NCBI GenBank assembly: GCA_038502055.1
Contig: JAXRKN010000038.1
Location: 1,054,001 to 1,118,000 of the forward strand
Direction: 5' to 3'
DNA: 64,000 nt
DNA from: Tanytarsus gracilentus
Taxonomy: Eukaryota > Arthropoda > Insecta > Diptera > Chironomidae
Shown: one piece after another, positions 49,802 through 63,541 of the stretch
Position numbering within the stretch: position 1 is the stretch's first letter
Layout of the letters: the number at the start of each line of letters is the position of its first letter
Position numbers and translations under genes: made by a program
The notes under the pieces: model-generated
Seen by the model: only the letters and a program-made list of their open reading frames with translations
Databases searched by the model: none
What the model was told of the DNA's origin: nothing

Positions 49802-49811
49802 CTAAAAATAG
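49802..49811 (+). promoter_or_regulatory. MEF2-type site upstream of the beta-tubulin gene
   Basis: CTAAAAATAG matches the MEF2 consensus exactly and lies about 5 kb upstream of tubulin exon 1. Chance matches are expected in such AT-rich sequence. Confidence 0.15.
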
Positions 49812-52800
49812 CACAATGCAGTGTGCACTTCTCGCTTCGAGTGCACTTTCAATGCGAGTTGGCAGAGCATCTAAAAGAGAAGCAAAAAAGCAACGGAATA
49901 ATTTCTTCTCTTTTTTCCTCTTTGTTATGCGCTACGATGTGGAGTGGTACTGGTACTTTATGTTTCTCTCCATGGAGCTCAGCAGGAGAGTTGATGAAAT
50001 GTAACGAAAATGCTAGTTTTACGGAGCTTTTTTGCACTGAATCTGGAGCTCAATTTGATATCGGAACGAGCTTAAACGGGACTTTTCTTTCGCTCACTTG
50101 CTGCTCTATGGACGTCGTTGCCGCCGTGTGGGAAAAATTTCTTTATTCGGATAAGCATTATTGCGGAAATAACAATAGATTTTTGATGTTAACAGTCGAT
50201 AGTGCAAAATTATTCGGGATTGAAATTGGTTTTCGGAAAGTTTTGTTGGCTCTAAAATGCATTCGGAAGTATTGAAAACTAGGTGGAAGAACTTTAAGTT
50301 TTCAATAATAGCTTTCAAACTTTTACCATCCCTCGCTTAATATAGAGTATATTCGAGTAATATTCAATAAAAAATCAACGAAAAAAGATTTCGATGCATA
50401 AAACCCTTCGGCAATAACAACAAATTCAGCTTGAAGCATTTTTAGTAATCGGAGAACGATGAGAGGCAAAAGTAATTGAAATAGAAAATAATGTACTTTT
50501 TCATAATAAAAAGCAGTTGCTCGCCTCGCCACAAATCCATTGGCATATCAGCGGCTGCATGCATTTTTTGGTCGGTTTCTCATTTTTATTGCATGCATGC
50601 TGTGTGCTAGACAAAAACACAAAAAAATTGTGCTCTACGGCCCGAGAGTGAGAGAAGTACCGTGAGAGGTATTTTTCAATTAAGCCTCAATTGCACTTCA
50701 AACTCGCATCATCATACAGTGTTGCCGGCGATGACGGAAAATTATTTTAAATGTTGTGGCGATTAATCATAATTGAAAGCTGAAAGCGTATTAAATGAAG
50801 ATTAATGCACAAAAAATTAAAACGTATTATATGGATTTAAATTTAATTTAACTACATTAAATTTAAAATAAAAGAAAATTGTGTAAAAACTTAACGACGG
50901 CATTGCACTTGACTTTCAAATAGCTGTTGTTGGTGCACTCAAGCACTAAATGAGTTTCCAATGGATTACATTATGTGTTCAATGGTGGTGACGATGGAGC
51001 ATTGAAAATCTTTTATTTTTCTCCACTTTCTCACATGCAATTTGAATCATGCATAGCTCAATTAACGACCGTTGAAAATAAAATATATTTCAATATCTTT
51101 CTCTCTCGATCTCAAGCGCACACTCGCATATCCATTAATCTATTGTTGTTCAACTTTGAATGGAAGAGAAAACATAAAAGGAAACTTTAACATAAATGAA
51201 GGTGATAATTTGCTCATTTCTGATTCATGAATTATTCAATTTTTATAGATTTCATTTTTATTAAATTTATAAAAATTCATTATTCTGCAATCCACGTGTG
51301 GCGGAGAGAAAATAATGTCAGAAATCGCAAAACTTCTCACCATCATAGACAATCACACAAAGCAGCAGTCAGAAGTCAAAGAGGAACTTTTTTTCGACAC
51401 CGACAGAGAAAAACATGAGAAATGTGCAGGTTCGATAAATCAAAGGAAAAGTTTAACCATTTTATGTCAAAATATGTCACTAAAGAACTGTCCTTTTTCC
51501 GTTTAAAACCACACAAACTGTAGAATGGCAGAGCGTTGCATTTTTCAGCTTCTCATGAAGAATTTTATCCCACTCGGTTGTCGATGAAAAAGTTTTTTTC
51601 CTGAATTGTTGGGAAAAATTGATGTTGAATGAGGTTTTTATGAAAAAAAAGTAGAAGAATTCTTTTCTGACTTGAACGAAATTTTTTACTTAAATTTAAG
51701 GTCACGATGAAGAATTTTTTCATAAAGCTTTAAATAATTCCACTTTTAGTGTTTCTTTACACCAAAAGCTTAATTGTAATTTTCAATTTACACCAACGCT
51801 CTATAAGAAAAAATCATAGAAACAAAAGAAGAAAAAACCATTCATCAAGTGGATTCATCTGGCAATCAAAGTGTAAATTAAATTGAAACTCGAGAGAGAG
51901 AGCAAAGAAGTGTTGAAGATTTTCTATCGCCCAGGGCAAACCACAACAATTTTCACTTGACCACTTCCACAAGACTAATGGAGAACTCCGGAAGCAAAGC
52001 CAAAAATTGTGTATTTACACTCGGACGAGAAGATTTTAATAAAAAAAAATAGAAAATAAATTTTCCGCTGCCCTTTCCATCTCCTTTCAGCTTTTGCCTC
52101 TTAATTTCCGCTAATGGTGAATATAAATCATGAGTTGAAAGTAAAATAAATTAAATTTCAGCTTAATCTGCCGCTTTTCAACGCGGAATGTCTGAAGGTA
52201 AGAATATTTTAAAATGGAATAAAAAAAATATCAAAAATGTTTTAATTTCTAGAAATGAAGACATTCAACATCAATCTCGCGGTCGCATTAGTTTACGCAT
52301 TTTCTAGCATTTGAGTCACGCTTGAGGAGGGATCGATTTAAAAAATTTCGGGTGTATTTTAAATCATCTCTAAACAAGCGAAAGAACCTAAAATAATTTC
52401 TGCACCACCAGTCATTAACTCTCCGTTTCAATAATTCACTTTAGACCTACGTTAAAAGTCAAGCGAAAAAGGAGAGGAAAAATTGAATGATGAATGGAGT
52501 TTAGCAGCAAAGCGCTTTGCAAAGGGAGTCGAAAATGAGAACAAGAGGAATGGAAAAGGGTTGTAGCACGCAGTGAATGATCAATAGCCCGCTCAAAGGT
52601 ATATGGCGTCATTAAATTGGATTTGTTTTGTTTTCGCCTTTTTACCCTCTTTTTTGCGTTAATGGATGAACGGATGTACTCACACTGTGATTTATTGATT
52701 TAATGCTGTATTCAAAAAATTTTAAAACACGTGGGTACAATTCAGTGATTAAATGCGTCATGCTGTGTCATTATTCGCAAAGTTAATTATTTTAATTTTT

Positions 52801-55800
52801 TGTTTTAGTTGATGAGTGAGTGTTTAGTTAAGATCAGATGATATTAGGATTATTTGAAGGGTTGTTGAGAGTGCTGAAGAGAAATTATTGCATAAGTTTC
52901 AGGAGCAAATAATGAACTTTTTCCTCTTACAGTCTTACAGTTACAAAAAATTAGAGCAAAAAAGAGAAATTAATTAATGCGAATAAGAAGTAAAATCATG
53001 TAAGATCTTATGAAAGTTTATTAAATATAAAGCAGCCTTAAAATTTTAATCAACAATGGTTTAAACTCTCCAAAATACGACAATCATTTCTGTTCTTATC
53101 TCAACACAAGAACGCCTATTCGCAGAAATCAATAAATTATACAACAAAATAATTTAAATGAATTTTCCTATTTATGTTGTGATTAAAAGTAATTTATTGC
53201 TTTGACAGAATCGAAAATATTCGCGCGAGAGCTTTTAACGTGTGAAAGTTTAAAAATTGAAAATTAAATTTAGGAAGCGAATTCTAATTTATTTTCACCT
53301 TTCAAGAGGATTCTTTTGTGTATAATTTACAATCGTGAAGTGTTTAAGCGATAAATAGCACAATAAATTTTCTCATGGGAGGCATTCGCGAGACGTTGAG
53401 TGGCTTATTTAAATAACGATCGTACTCATGTTTTTCATTTATAATTTATTTTCTAGTCATGAACATTTTTTAAACTCTTAATCAGAAAGAAGTTAAAGCG
53501 CTTCCTTGATAATCGGATTTAAGTTTAATTAAATTTTTTTATCACTTGTGTAAAGCTTTTACTCATAAAGCTCTTAACTGGCACCATAAAAAGTTAACAT
53601 ATGCTGCTGACAGATGTAGTGAAAATTTGGGAAACTAAAATTTTATTTCCCTCATCCCGTCTAACGATTATGAGTTCGTCTGGATGTGATGAAAAAAATG
53701 CGATGGTGATACAATTTAATTGCTTTTATGGGATCGCAAATATGAGAGTGGGTGTCTGTAAATATTGTTGTTGCTCTATGCCTCTTTCTATGCCATAAAA
53801 GCTGTGCAAATGGCAGCTTACATTTCTATTTTTTGTTGTTTAGAAACGTGAAAATTGTGAAAGGCATTTAAGCGAGGGTGAGGAGAAAAAATGTTGGACA
53901 ATTTTTATAATAAAAAATTAATTTTTTTAAATTGTTTAATTTTTTTGCTTCATTCATTGTTTCATTTACATTAAAAGAAATTCTATATAGAGAGAAAGTC
54001 AAGGGGAAATGGACGGCCATTAATGACTTTTTTCATCTGTATATTGCACACAAAACACACACAATACTCCATTTCAACCATTCTCACACATTGCGATGAC
54101 CATTGTTTTGATAGGTTGGCTACAATATCTCTCAACACATACTCAACGCCAGAGGATATATTTTTGCAATTTCATCTCGCTATCTGTATAAACAACGTGG
54201 AAATTTGCATATCGCGTTGTGGTCGTAGAGGAAAAAGGATCCTTTATGAAGTGCTTGCGATGAGGAGAGAAAAAAATTTAATCTCTTTCGTTATTGTGAG
54301 GGAATTTTTCTTTCGCTGAATATTTTTCTCTTGATATTTTTGAAGCTTTTCGAATGAAAATAAATGTTTATTGGGAGCATCACTGAAGAATGTCACTTCT
54401 TTTTTATTAAATTTAATAAATTCAAATATTTTATTGAAATCAATGAATTAAGTTTACTATTACATGCAGTGAGTGAAAAAAATTATATCAATCTTCAGCA
54501 CGTGCTTCAAATAACAGCTTAAAATGTTTTTCGATATTTTTCCATCTTATATTGCTCGATGATTCTATTCAATTTTTCATTTCCGCATCACTGCATGCTC
54601 GTATAAACATTAGAGTGAGAGGAATGTATTCGATTGAATCCTGATACTTGACACTTGATTTTTATTTTTTTCCTTTAAATGATTTCGACAGAAATATTGA
54701 AGCTTTCATGTTATGTGAAATTGTTCGGGAATTTTCTAGAAAATGAATCAAATTTCAATTAAAACTGTTTGTCATTCTTTATACGAGAAAATTGTAAAAA
54801 TATCCACAATGTTTATTTAGCTCTTTGTACAACTGTATCCCTATCATTTAATTAAAATATTTTCCTGTTGCTTTTTCGTTTAAAATTCAAATGTAAATAA
54901 AAAACTCCTGGGAAAAATTCAAGCTGTTGAAAAGTAAAGCGACAGAAAATTAATCATCCAAATATATGAGGAACACCCAGAATTTAGCTATACAAAAGAA
55001 AAAGCAATTAAAATAATTCCTTTTTTGTCGATTTCTAATAAAATTCCATTTCATTTCTCTCTTTTTTATCATTATCATTTTCCATTTATTAAGTTGAATG
55101 AATTGCCTCTTTTTTACCCCTAACTGCACGCCATTATCGTTGTGAAAGAGTAAATAACACTTTTCCACCTGGTATGGCAATAAAACGTGCCCTTATTACT
55201 TTCACGAATCAATAAATTATTTCATAGATATATTTGACAACAAAAATATCAGCTTTAGAAATTTTTCTGAGTGCAAAAATAAGTAACGCAATAATTTATC
55301 GAGTTGAATGGTTTTTCTATAAGCTTTTGTCGAGATTTTTAGATAAGTAACTTTTCCATCAAAACAAATAATTTTAAAAGTTTCTTTAAAATTTCCCAAT
55401 AATTTAGCTATTTTTTTCTCTCTCAAATCTGATGCTGCTAAGTGAGATCTTGAGAGATAATGGAGCAATAGCAATTCTTTATGAATTTTTAACGTCAAGC
55501 AGATACGATGTTATAGTAAGTAATTTCTAAGATTCAATTTGAGGTCATGCAACGATACAAACTTGCATCATTTTCCACTCATTCTCTGTCCTGACTGCAG
55601 CTTTTTCTCTCGGTTATCTTAATGAAATCTCAGTTGCTTGTTTTAAGATTTTATCAGCACTGGCTGCAGCTCACTTGCACGTTCTCGCCTCCTACCCGTT
55701 TGCTCAATGAAAATCTCGATGACAAGAGCACACATTACAATAAATATTGACACAAAAGTCTTGTATGCTTCCGACACTGCGGTAAATTTCTTCCTCTTGA

Positions 55801-57149
55801 AAATTACCGAACCATTTTCTTCCTATATGTGGTGCCCAAAAAAGTGGAGATAAGTTAGGAAGTTTATAAGGATTCAAATAACTTTATGATCCCTTTGTGT
55901 TGATGCTATTTTATAAAATTAAAAAAATTTGCCAATGAATTTAGTGAAATAAAATTTGTTTTAGTTTTCAGTGTAGGTAAATAAAAAATTTATGACTGGA
56001 AGCAAAAGAATTTTAATTAAAAACAATTTCAAACTGCGCACCCGAGTGAGTGAATTCATGAGCTGTGAATTGCTTAAAGGGAATTTCTCGAATTGAAATG
56101 AATCTGCAAAAACTTTTTCCACCTCATTCCTCCCAAATGCACTCACTGAAAGCGAAATGCAATTAAAATGAGATAAAAACAGTGCTGGGAAATGGAAAAA
56201 TAATGTACATTAATTGTGAGCACAGGAAGGAATGTAAATTGTAAATTATTCATTTTCCGCGAAACTATTCGAGCAATTTTCTGACTAGCACTTAATTCTT
56301 CTTATCTTTGGAGGTAAAAAATTTACAAACTTAAGAAATCTAACATTTTTTTGTGGAAAATAAATCAAAGTTTTTCTACAGAAGAAAAAATCCATTAAGC
56401 ATCCTCAAAAATTTTCGAGTGTGAACCGAGCAATAAATTTTACAAACCAATTTATTTTAATTTAAACTGTTGAACTGTCAGTAAAACGTTGAAAATACAT
56501 TTTCTAACCCCTCAAGTCAATCTTTTCTGTCTCGAAACCGGAGTTTATGCTTAGTGAATTATTGAGGAAAATAAATTTAAAGCAGCAACGAGAGAGTGAA
56601 CGTAAGATGATTGGCAACGCCAACAATGTGCTTTTAATTTCAGAAGTAATAAACGTGGCGGTATGATGGAAGGGAAGTGCGATGTGAGAGAGAGAGAGCG
56701 AAAGAAAATGGAAATGTAATTTTTCCACTGTGAATAAATGTGATGATGTAAAATGTTTGCTATAACTTCCGTTTTTTAAGCAAAGACGTGTTCATGATAA
56801 ATATTTAAATGCCTTTTATAAGGAAACGCTTTGTTAAATTGCCGGTAAAAATATTTCCTGTGAGAGTTGATGTGTGTGTGTGGATTTAACATCAAAAGAA
56901 TTTAATTTTACCATTCAGAAATAAATTTTTGAAAAGGCTGAAAAATTGTTAAGGGATTCGTGAATTCTTTTATCGTTTATTGATTGCCATTTCTCAGTTC
57001 TCCGGGAAAAAAAGGTTAATTGATTGCTAACAATGGATGCTTTATGAACACATTTTTTGCATATCAATAAAATGCAGAACAATACGTCATGTTGTGAGTT
57101 TTCAATCAATAAAAGTCAGTATGGGTTATGTATGGCTTTTGAAGTTCTA

Positions 57150-58018
57150 GAGTATGTGTTTATATAAGTCAATTCCACGGATTGAGGATCAATCAATTTA
57201 TTAATTCGTAAGAATTTGTTTTTCGTTTAAAGACACAAAGATTTAATTAGTGAATTATATTTAAGTCATAAATTTCTCTGTGAAAATTGCATGTTTTCGC
57301 ACCATGTTCGCTTAAGCACATGTCACAACTAAACCATCGGATTACGGATAAATTACGGAGGAGTTGCTGGCCCGCCAGTATAAACATCAAAAAATTTCAA
57401 ATTAATTTTTTTTGACCACAATTTCGGGTGAAATTGACAATTAAAAGTGTAGTGAACGAAACATAGGAACATTATAGACCGCTGAAGCATGGAGTACACT
57501 AAGAAAATCACGTTAAAACATTAAAAAATTTAAAAATAACAGTCGAGCACATGCAACAAAAATTCTCCTATCAAAAAATTAAGAAATTTTAAAAATATGA
57601 GCTCTTATGTCATCAGGATGGATAAAAGACATTTATTAGAACATAATAACAGAACAATCAAGAAATATCCTTGAAATAAAGTGGCTTAAAGTTAAAAGAC
57701 CTATTGATAACCTAAATGAAAATTAAAATCATGCGAACTACAAGGACAATTGAAAGACATGCAAAACACATCCAGCACTCTCTCCACTGAACCAAATCGA
57801 GATTTATCTCATCGTTGAACTAAAAATATCGTTGACCGGAGGCAGCTTCTTTAAGGATTCTAGGATCATTGAGGCTCATCCACCTTCTTCATTCAAATTT
57901 TTATTACTTGTCTAATATAAATTCGAATGGAACCCTTCAATTTTTTCGCTACTTTTTATAATTTTAAGAGTTGTAAATCGAAGAAAAAAAATAAACCAAA
58001 CTAATAAAAAAAAAAAAA
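57150..58018 (+). pseudogene. Possible decayed retro-copied sequence ending in an A tract
   Basis: Starts near a TATATAAG box (57161) and ends in AATAAAAAAAAAAAAATT (58002-58019), as a retroposed transcript would. Between them the plus strand is A-rich and contains short protein-like runs such as MSQLNHRITDKLRRSC from 57320 and HPALSPLNQIEIYLIVELK near 57770, separated by many stops. It may be the remnant of a retroelement or a processed pseudogene. No family is recognised, no target-site duplication was found, and chance remains possible. Confidence 0.2.
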
Positions 58019-58027
58019 TTAAATTAA

Positions 58028-58255
58028 ATGGATTTTCAATGTGATAATTTTGTAAATAAATTGCAAGCTAAATTGCATTTTCGAAAATGTCACTTAAAGA
58101 AAGAAAGGAGAAGAGGATTAGAAAAGCATTTGCATAATTTTGTACGAAGTGGAATTACCATTTCAGAGATCCGAGAGCTCTTGTTTTACATGCCATATGT
58201 GGAAGTGATGTTTAATCATTTCACAAAGCTCCCTCATGGCAGACACACAGAGTAA
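58028..58255 (+). CDS. Small open frame of unknown nature, possibly a first exon
   Basis: ATG-initiated frame of 75 codons with a basic, non-repetitive composition (HLKKERRRGLEKHLHNF; GITISEIRELLFYMPYVEVM). Its stop lies within a good splice-donor match, CAGA^GTAAGG, at 58251-58257, so it might be an exon spliced to something further right. It follows directly on the A tract at 58002-58019, so it could equally be the end of a repeat. A downstream plus frame at 62979-63224 (basic, 81 codons) has no evident link. No domain is recognised; treat as doubtful. Confidence 0.2.
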   Translation: MDFQCDNFVNKLQAKLHFRKCHLKKERRRGLEKHLHNFVRSGITISEIRELLFYMPYVEVMFNHFTKLPHGRHTE

Positions 58256-61200
58256 GGAGAAATTTTTGACATATCTAAATACCCGGAATCGTAAATATTT
58301 GCATTAAAATTTTCATGTAAGTTCATCATAACATAAGAAGGCACAGATGGTAGACGAAGAAGAAGATGGGACATGTTTGAGCATTGATAAGAAGAAAGTT
58401 TATCATTATTTGCCAATTTAGGATATGTTGAGCTTTAAACTAAGCCTGATGGCAATGCAAACTCTTCTCTCAAAATCAATGTTCATGTTAACATCGAGTT
58501 GAAAATTTTAAACGAATCATGAATGTAGCTTTTAATGAATTTTCTTTTCTCTCATTACGTGACATAAAATTCATAACTCTCGCAACATACAAAAAAATTA
58601 ACATCCTCAAATGTAATTTATGAGCAGCCTTCGCTAAAAATAACTTTTGAGACCTACCATCCCAACTCTTGCACACATACGAACCCTTAAAAGGAGAAAA
58701 ATTTTCAACGCGCGTGATAGGAAAAGTCGTGAGTTACATTCGTTGATAAAAAATTAATGTGCTTTCGCGTGCGGAGCGTCGTTGTGCTTGGCACATACGA
58801 ATATTTCAATGTTTTTTTAAAAGAAAAGAATTTGTAAGTTATACATTATGAGATATGATATAAAGCAAATGGGTTGTCTACGAATGCGGCGCCACTTTAT
58901 AAATTCAAATTGCTAAATTATTGATCAAAGTAAAAGCTAAATTTAAAATTCCACAACATCTTCATCAAAGTTGAGATAGTTAATAATTTTTATTAAATTA
59001 CTGCACCACACTCAACCGCAACAAGCGCATCAAGGATGTAAATTCACCTTCCTTCTTCCCTCGTGTACACAATCTGCTCATGTTCTTACTAATCTTTATG
59101 CATGTTGTACAATCGCTAGAGAGGAAGAAGGAAAAAGAATGATCATAAAAGGTAATTTCATAACGATCTAGATTATAATAGTAATGCACCATAGTTGAGC
59201 TTAAATTGCTATTTGTTAAAGAAATTATGGACTTAAAACTCCATTCATTTCCATCATGATATGACTATTATTATAATCCAAATTGCGTTGTCGTCCCACT
59301 TTTTCACTGAGTCGTGAAAATAGAAATTTCCACTCTTTTACTTTAAATGCAAATTTTTTTTAAGTGAATGAGCGAAAAAAAAATTGAGGAGCGAGAGATT
59401 GAAGTCATGCGGAGGACGTTCATTTCCCTGTCATGATGCGACACGTTTTTTTTATCATGTATGAATATAATGGCAATGAATAGACGTGAGGCATCCAGGC
59501 AAATCTGAGCTTTCAACTCTTTAGAACCCGGGGAGTGAAAGCTCTGCACTATAAAATGTCGCGTCATGCTGAAATATATGTTTTTGATTCTTTTGAACGG
59601 CGTCGGAGGCGAGAGAGATATCCTAACAATAAATTCAACACATACGAGCTGACACAAGATTGATGAAAGTTATACAAAATGTGGAATAGAGTGAAAAAAT
59701 ATGTTCTGTATCCGCTTCATATATGGTCAATTTTGTTTTACATCCAGAAGGATTAAAATGGTCTTGCTTAAAAAATCTTTTATGTAAATTTTAAAAAAAT
59801 TGATGTTTCCAGCTAAAACTCATTTTCTAAAATTCTCAATTCAAAAAGCTTCATTCACATATGTTTGCATGAAATCGGAAATTGGAAAACAGTAAGTCAT
59901 GCTGTGGCTATTTGAATTAAATTCCATCGCATATGGCGTCATGAAACTGATTACTGAGAGCCAAGTGTGCTTACATGCATGAGAAAAATGAAGCGAAAAT
60001 AGCAAGCGACACATGGTAAGAATGAAGGGCTTTCATAAGCATTTGAGGAAACTTTTAGGTTGAACTTTATGGATTATATTAAATTTTCGTTACATATCTG
60101 ACAGCTGATGAAGTGTTAAAATTAGATTAGGATTTTTTCTCTCCAAAAATCCATGAAAAGCTTCAAAGGGTGGAAAAATAATACTTAAAGTATGAATCGA
60201 ATGAAATCAACAATCCCAGGAAATTTAAATATCAAGTTTCAAAAAAACAACACCCACTTATTAAATTTACTTTCCTAAAATATCATCAAAGATATAGTAA
60301 ATGTGTCTTTAGTTCAATTTTCTTCTTTTTTCAGCATTTAAAATTTATTTCAATTTAATTAATTTTGCTAATTATTCCCAATTGAAGTTTAATTGAAACT
60401 TGCAGGTGCCATTAATTTTATTTCTCATGAGAATTTAAATTGCCATTAATGGCGATGTTTGTGACATCTTTAAGGTCGAGCACTTGAGAATAATATTCAA
60501 ATTTTGAAGCTACTGCAGAGTCAGCGGTAATAAAGCACATTTTCGACCGTTCGCACATTTTTCACTCTCTCAGGAGGCAAAAAGGAAGAACTTTTAATGG
60601 CAAAAACAGCTTTCAATGAAATCCAATTGACCTAAAACATCATGAAAGTCATGTAGGGAGAATAAAACGAAGAAAATTAATGAGAAAAATTTTCTACATT
60701 ATTCGCTGAGTTTTAAACACTCAATGTCATCGTTAGAGAGGGACGATAATACTCCATGAGATGATGATTTTATGAATCTTTTGTAAGCGATAATAGGTTT
60801 ATATTATTGTCATGGAATTTATCCAAAAGGAGATGTTTTCGCCTTTCTAAAAATGTTATTTCATATTTTTTTCTAAATTTTATATAGCTGCTTTTGAGCG
60901 ATAAACACGTTTGATGATGACGCTTGAAAAAACTCCAAGTTGACAATGTTTTTATCTTTTTTTGCTTCTAAAATTTCATTTCCCCAACAACACTATTGAA
61001 AAGTCATGATTAATGCAGTTGCAGATCGTTAAAACTTTTTGTGCGCAGCATTTTAAAAAATATTTTTTTCTCTCAACAACGAATGCTATTGCAATTTATT
61101 ACTGCAAAAATATTTGCTCGCTAACAATCGTAAAGGATCTGTTTAGCTTTCGCATGTCATGCCTCGCTAAATAAAACATTTATTCACATGTCAGTGCTGT

Positions 61201-63535
61201 GTACATATATGTAAAAATTATCGTCGGATGATGGTCCACGATGATATTCATAAATTTTTTATCATCGCTGCATGAAATCATTGTCGGAATCGCTTATTTA
61301 TCCCCACATGAATTCCATTCGAAATTGCACTTTTGTTGACGTTTGATGGATGTTGAAAAAATATTTTTCTGCTCTATTTATTATTCAAGTGCTTCACTAA
61401 TAGGTTCACATGAGATTTGTAAGCACTTTTGTTTGCTGTCAAAAGCATTTTCAATGTTTAATTATTGCTTGCGTGTAAATTATTTGAACTTTTATTTCAT
61501 CACGCATTAAATTTAAATTTCGGATGTTTAACTTTATTAAACTAAAAAAAATTCTATAAATTTAATATCTTGAACAGAATTTAATCATTCCTGAAGCCAA
61601 AACTGTCTCATTAATTTTAACTTTCAAACTTTCTAATAATCTCATAAACTTTCTTCTGCACGTTTCGGTTTAAAATTCATCTCCATTCTAGCGATGAAAA
61701 AGTTTGCAATCAAAATCAAGCGATGTGTCATTACCATTTCAATAATGGTGTCGCTGACTGGTTGAGAAAATAAAACACCTTCGTGGTGGCACGCTGTCAA
61801 TAATTTACGCTTCATTATTTCTCATTTCCATTTTTTATGATCATTATACTTTTGTTGAATTTTCATGGCGAAATTTTAAAACTTTCAAGTACATAAAAGC
61901 AGATTGAAATTCGAGTGAAATCGAGTGCAAGATTTTGTAATGGAAAATTCTTGTTAGATTTTTTTATGAAAAAACTTTTTAGTGCCAGGAGTGCGTAATG
62001 TTGCAGCTGACACAAAAATTAAAATAAATGAGTTCGATAGATTTTAAACTTTAACCCTCAAAAAAAGTTTAAATGCATTAAATTTTTCCATGTTGCATTC
62101 ATCCACAAAAAACACAAAAGATTCACGAAGAAATGTATTGAAAACTTTTCACATCATTTCTCTTTCTGATTTCATTCGAGAGTCCTAGCAACAAGTTTGT
62201 TATAGCAAAAGCCTTTTAAGTGAGAACAGGAAAGTGATGAAAGCAGCAAAAAGTCTTCCTTCAACTAAAAGCTGTGTGGAGTAAAATTTTTATTCTACAC
62301 ACCACATTGAAAATATATGCTCGGCACTTAGTTCACTCAACTCACACTCGACTTTTCCACTTCTTTGAAATGAAAACTTTTTCTATATCCATTTTTTATG
62401 AATGTGCTTTGAAATATTTTGAAAGCTATAAAACAGCAAGTAAGCAGCAAAGATCAAACGCTGATGGCGTTTGCGATTTCGATTAAAGTGAAGACTGCCA
62501 TTAGTAACAGATGTTAATGACGCCATAATCAAGTTTCAAGTGGAGAAAGAAAATGAGATTAAAGGCATGCCGAAGTAGGTGATGCGTGATTTCTAGCTTA
62601 AACGCGCAAGCAAAATTCTGTATGAAGTTTTAAATTCACTCAGCAAAAGCACTCTTTCAAAGCGCTCAAGCATCGTTAAATGCAACAGTGAAGAGCTTTT
62701 CATGCAGCTCACTTCCATCATTAAAAAAAGGGTGTATGTGAAATTGAATGGCAAAATCAAATGAGAGAAAAGTGCAATAAAAAAATAAAAGCGTGAGGTG
62801 AGCGAGAAATGAGACAAAAATGGTAAAGTAAATCTCAAGGACTCTCATTTTGTCCGAAAAAAATAGTCTAGACTTTTACACGTACAACATTAGAATGTGA
62901 TCTCATATTTCACTAGGGAAAAAATCTAAATCCCAAATCATATTAAATTATGCTAAACCATAATCCGTAACATAAGAAATGCAAAGAAGTTCTTTAAAAT
63001 ATGAAATTATGACGGAAGAGGAGTTAAAGATTTATGAGAAGCTCAAAGTTAGAAAGATATTCATAAAGATGGCTATAAAAACAAAAGGAATGCTGGGACT
63101 ACCTATTGCATGTGCCAATATTAATTTAAATGATTTAATAAATCTCACTCAATCTTTTTCTCTCATCACATTCGTCATTTTGAGCTTCCCGTGGCGTCGG
63201 AGGGCAAATTTGAATAATACGTGAACACTCACACCTTTTTTTAAATATGCAACACTCGACATTGCGAAGCTGCGCAAAAAATTGAATAAAAATATCGTCA
63301 GAAGACGGAAGCGAAAGGAGGAAAGAAGAATTGATTGCCGGTGTCATTTATCATCACAATAAAAATTTATGACTTTCACTTTAATGCGCTTTCGTGCCAA
63401 AAAAAGGTGACTTTCATTTTCCCCTTTTCTTCATAAATTTTTTATGTATTCATGGTTTGTTTAAGGTTTTGAGTGATGATGTGCTTTAAAGAAAAAAAAA
63501 TTGCAAAAAATTTTCATCGCTCAAAAAATAAATTT
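58256..63535. other. Non-coding stretch upstream of the CAP gene terminus
   Basis: No supported gene, RNA or clear repeat. Frames of 60-104 codons on both strands (for example 59343-59657 minus and 62979-63224 plus) show no recognisable domains. Confidence 0.45.
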
Positions 63536-63541
63536 TTTATT
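63536..63541 (-). terminator. Poly(A) signal overlapping the CAP gene stop codon
   Basis: On the minus strand the gene ends CAA TAA AAA, so the stop codon lies inside the hexamer AATAAA. If this hexamer is used the 3' UTR is only 10-30 nt. Variant CATAAA hexamers occur about 100 nt further on. Confidence 0.45.

Larger units (their letters stand above)
47403..57149. other. Long non-coding stretch
   Basis: No gene can be supported. It contains a perfect 18-bp palindrome at 47641-47658 and a MEF2-type match at 49802-49811. The longest open frame (49796-50275, 159 codons) is discussed separately and is doubtful. Other frames are short and often overlap antisense. Confidence 0.45.
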
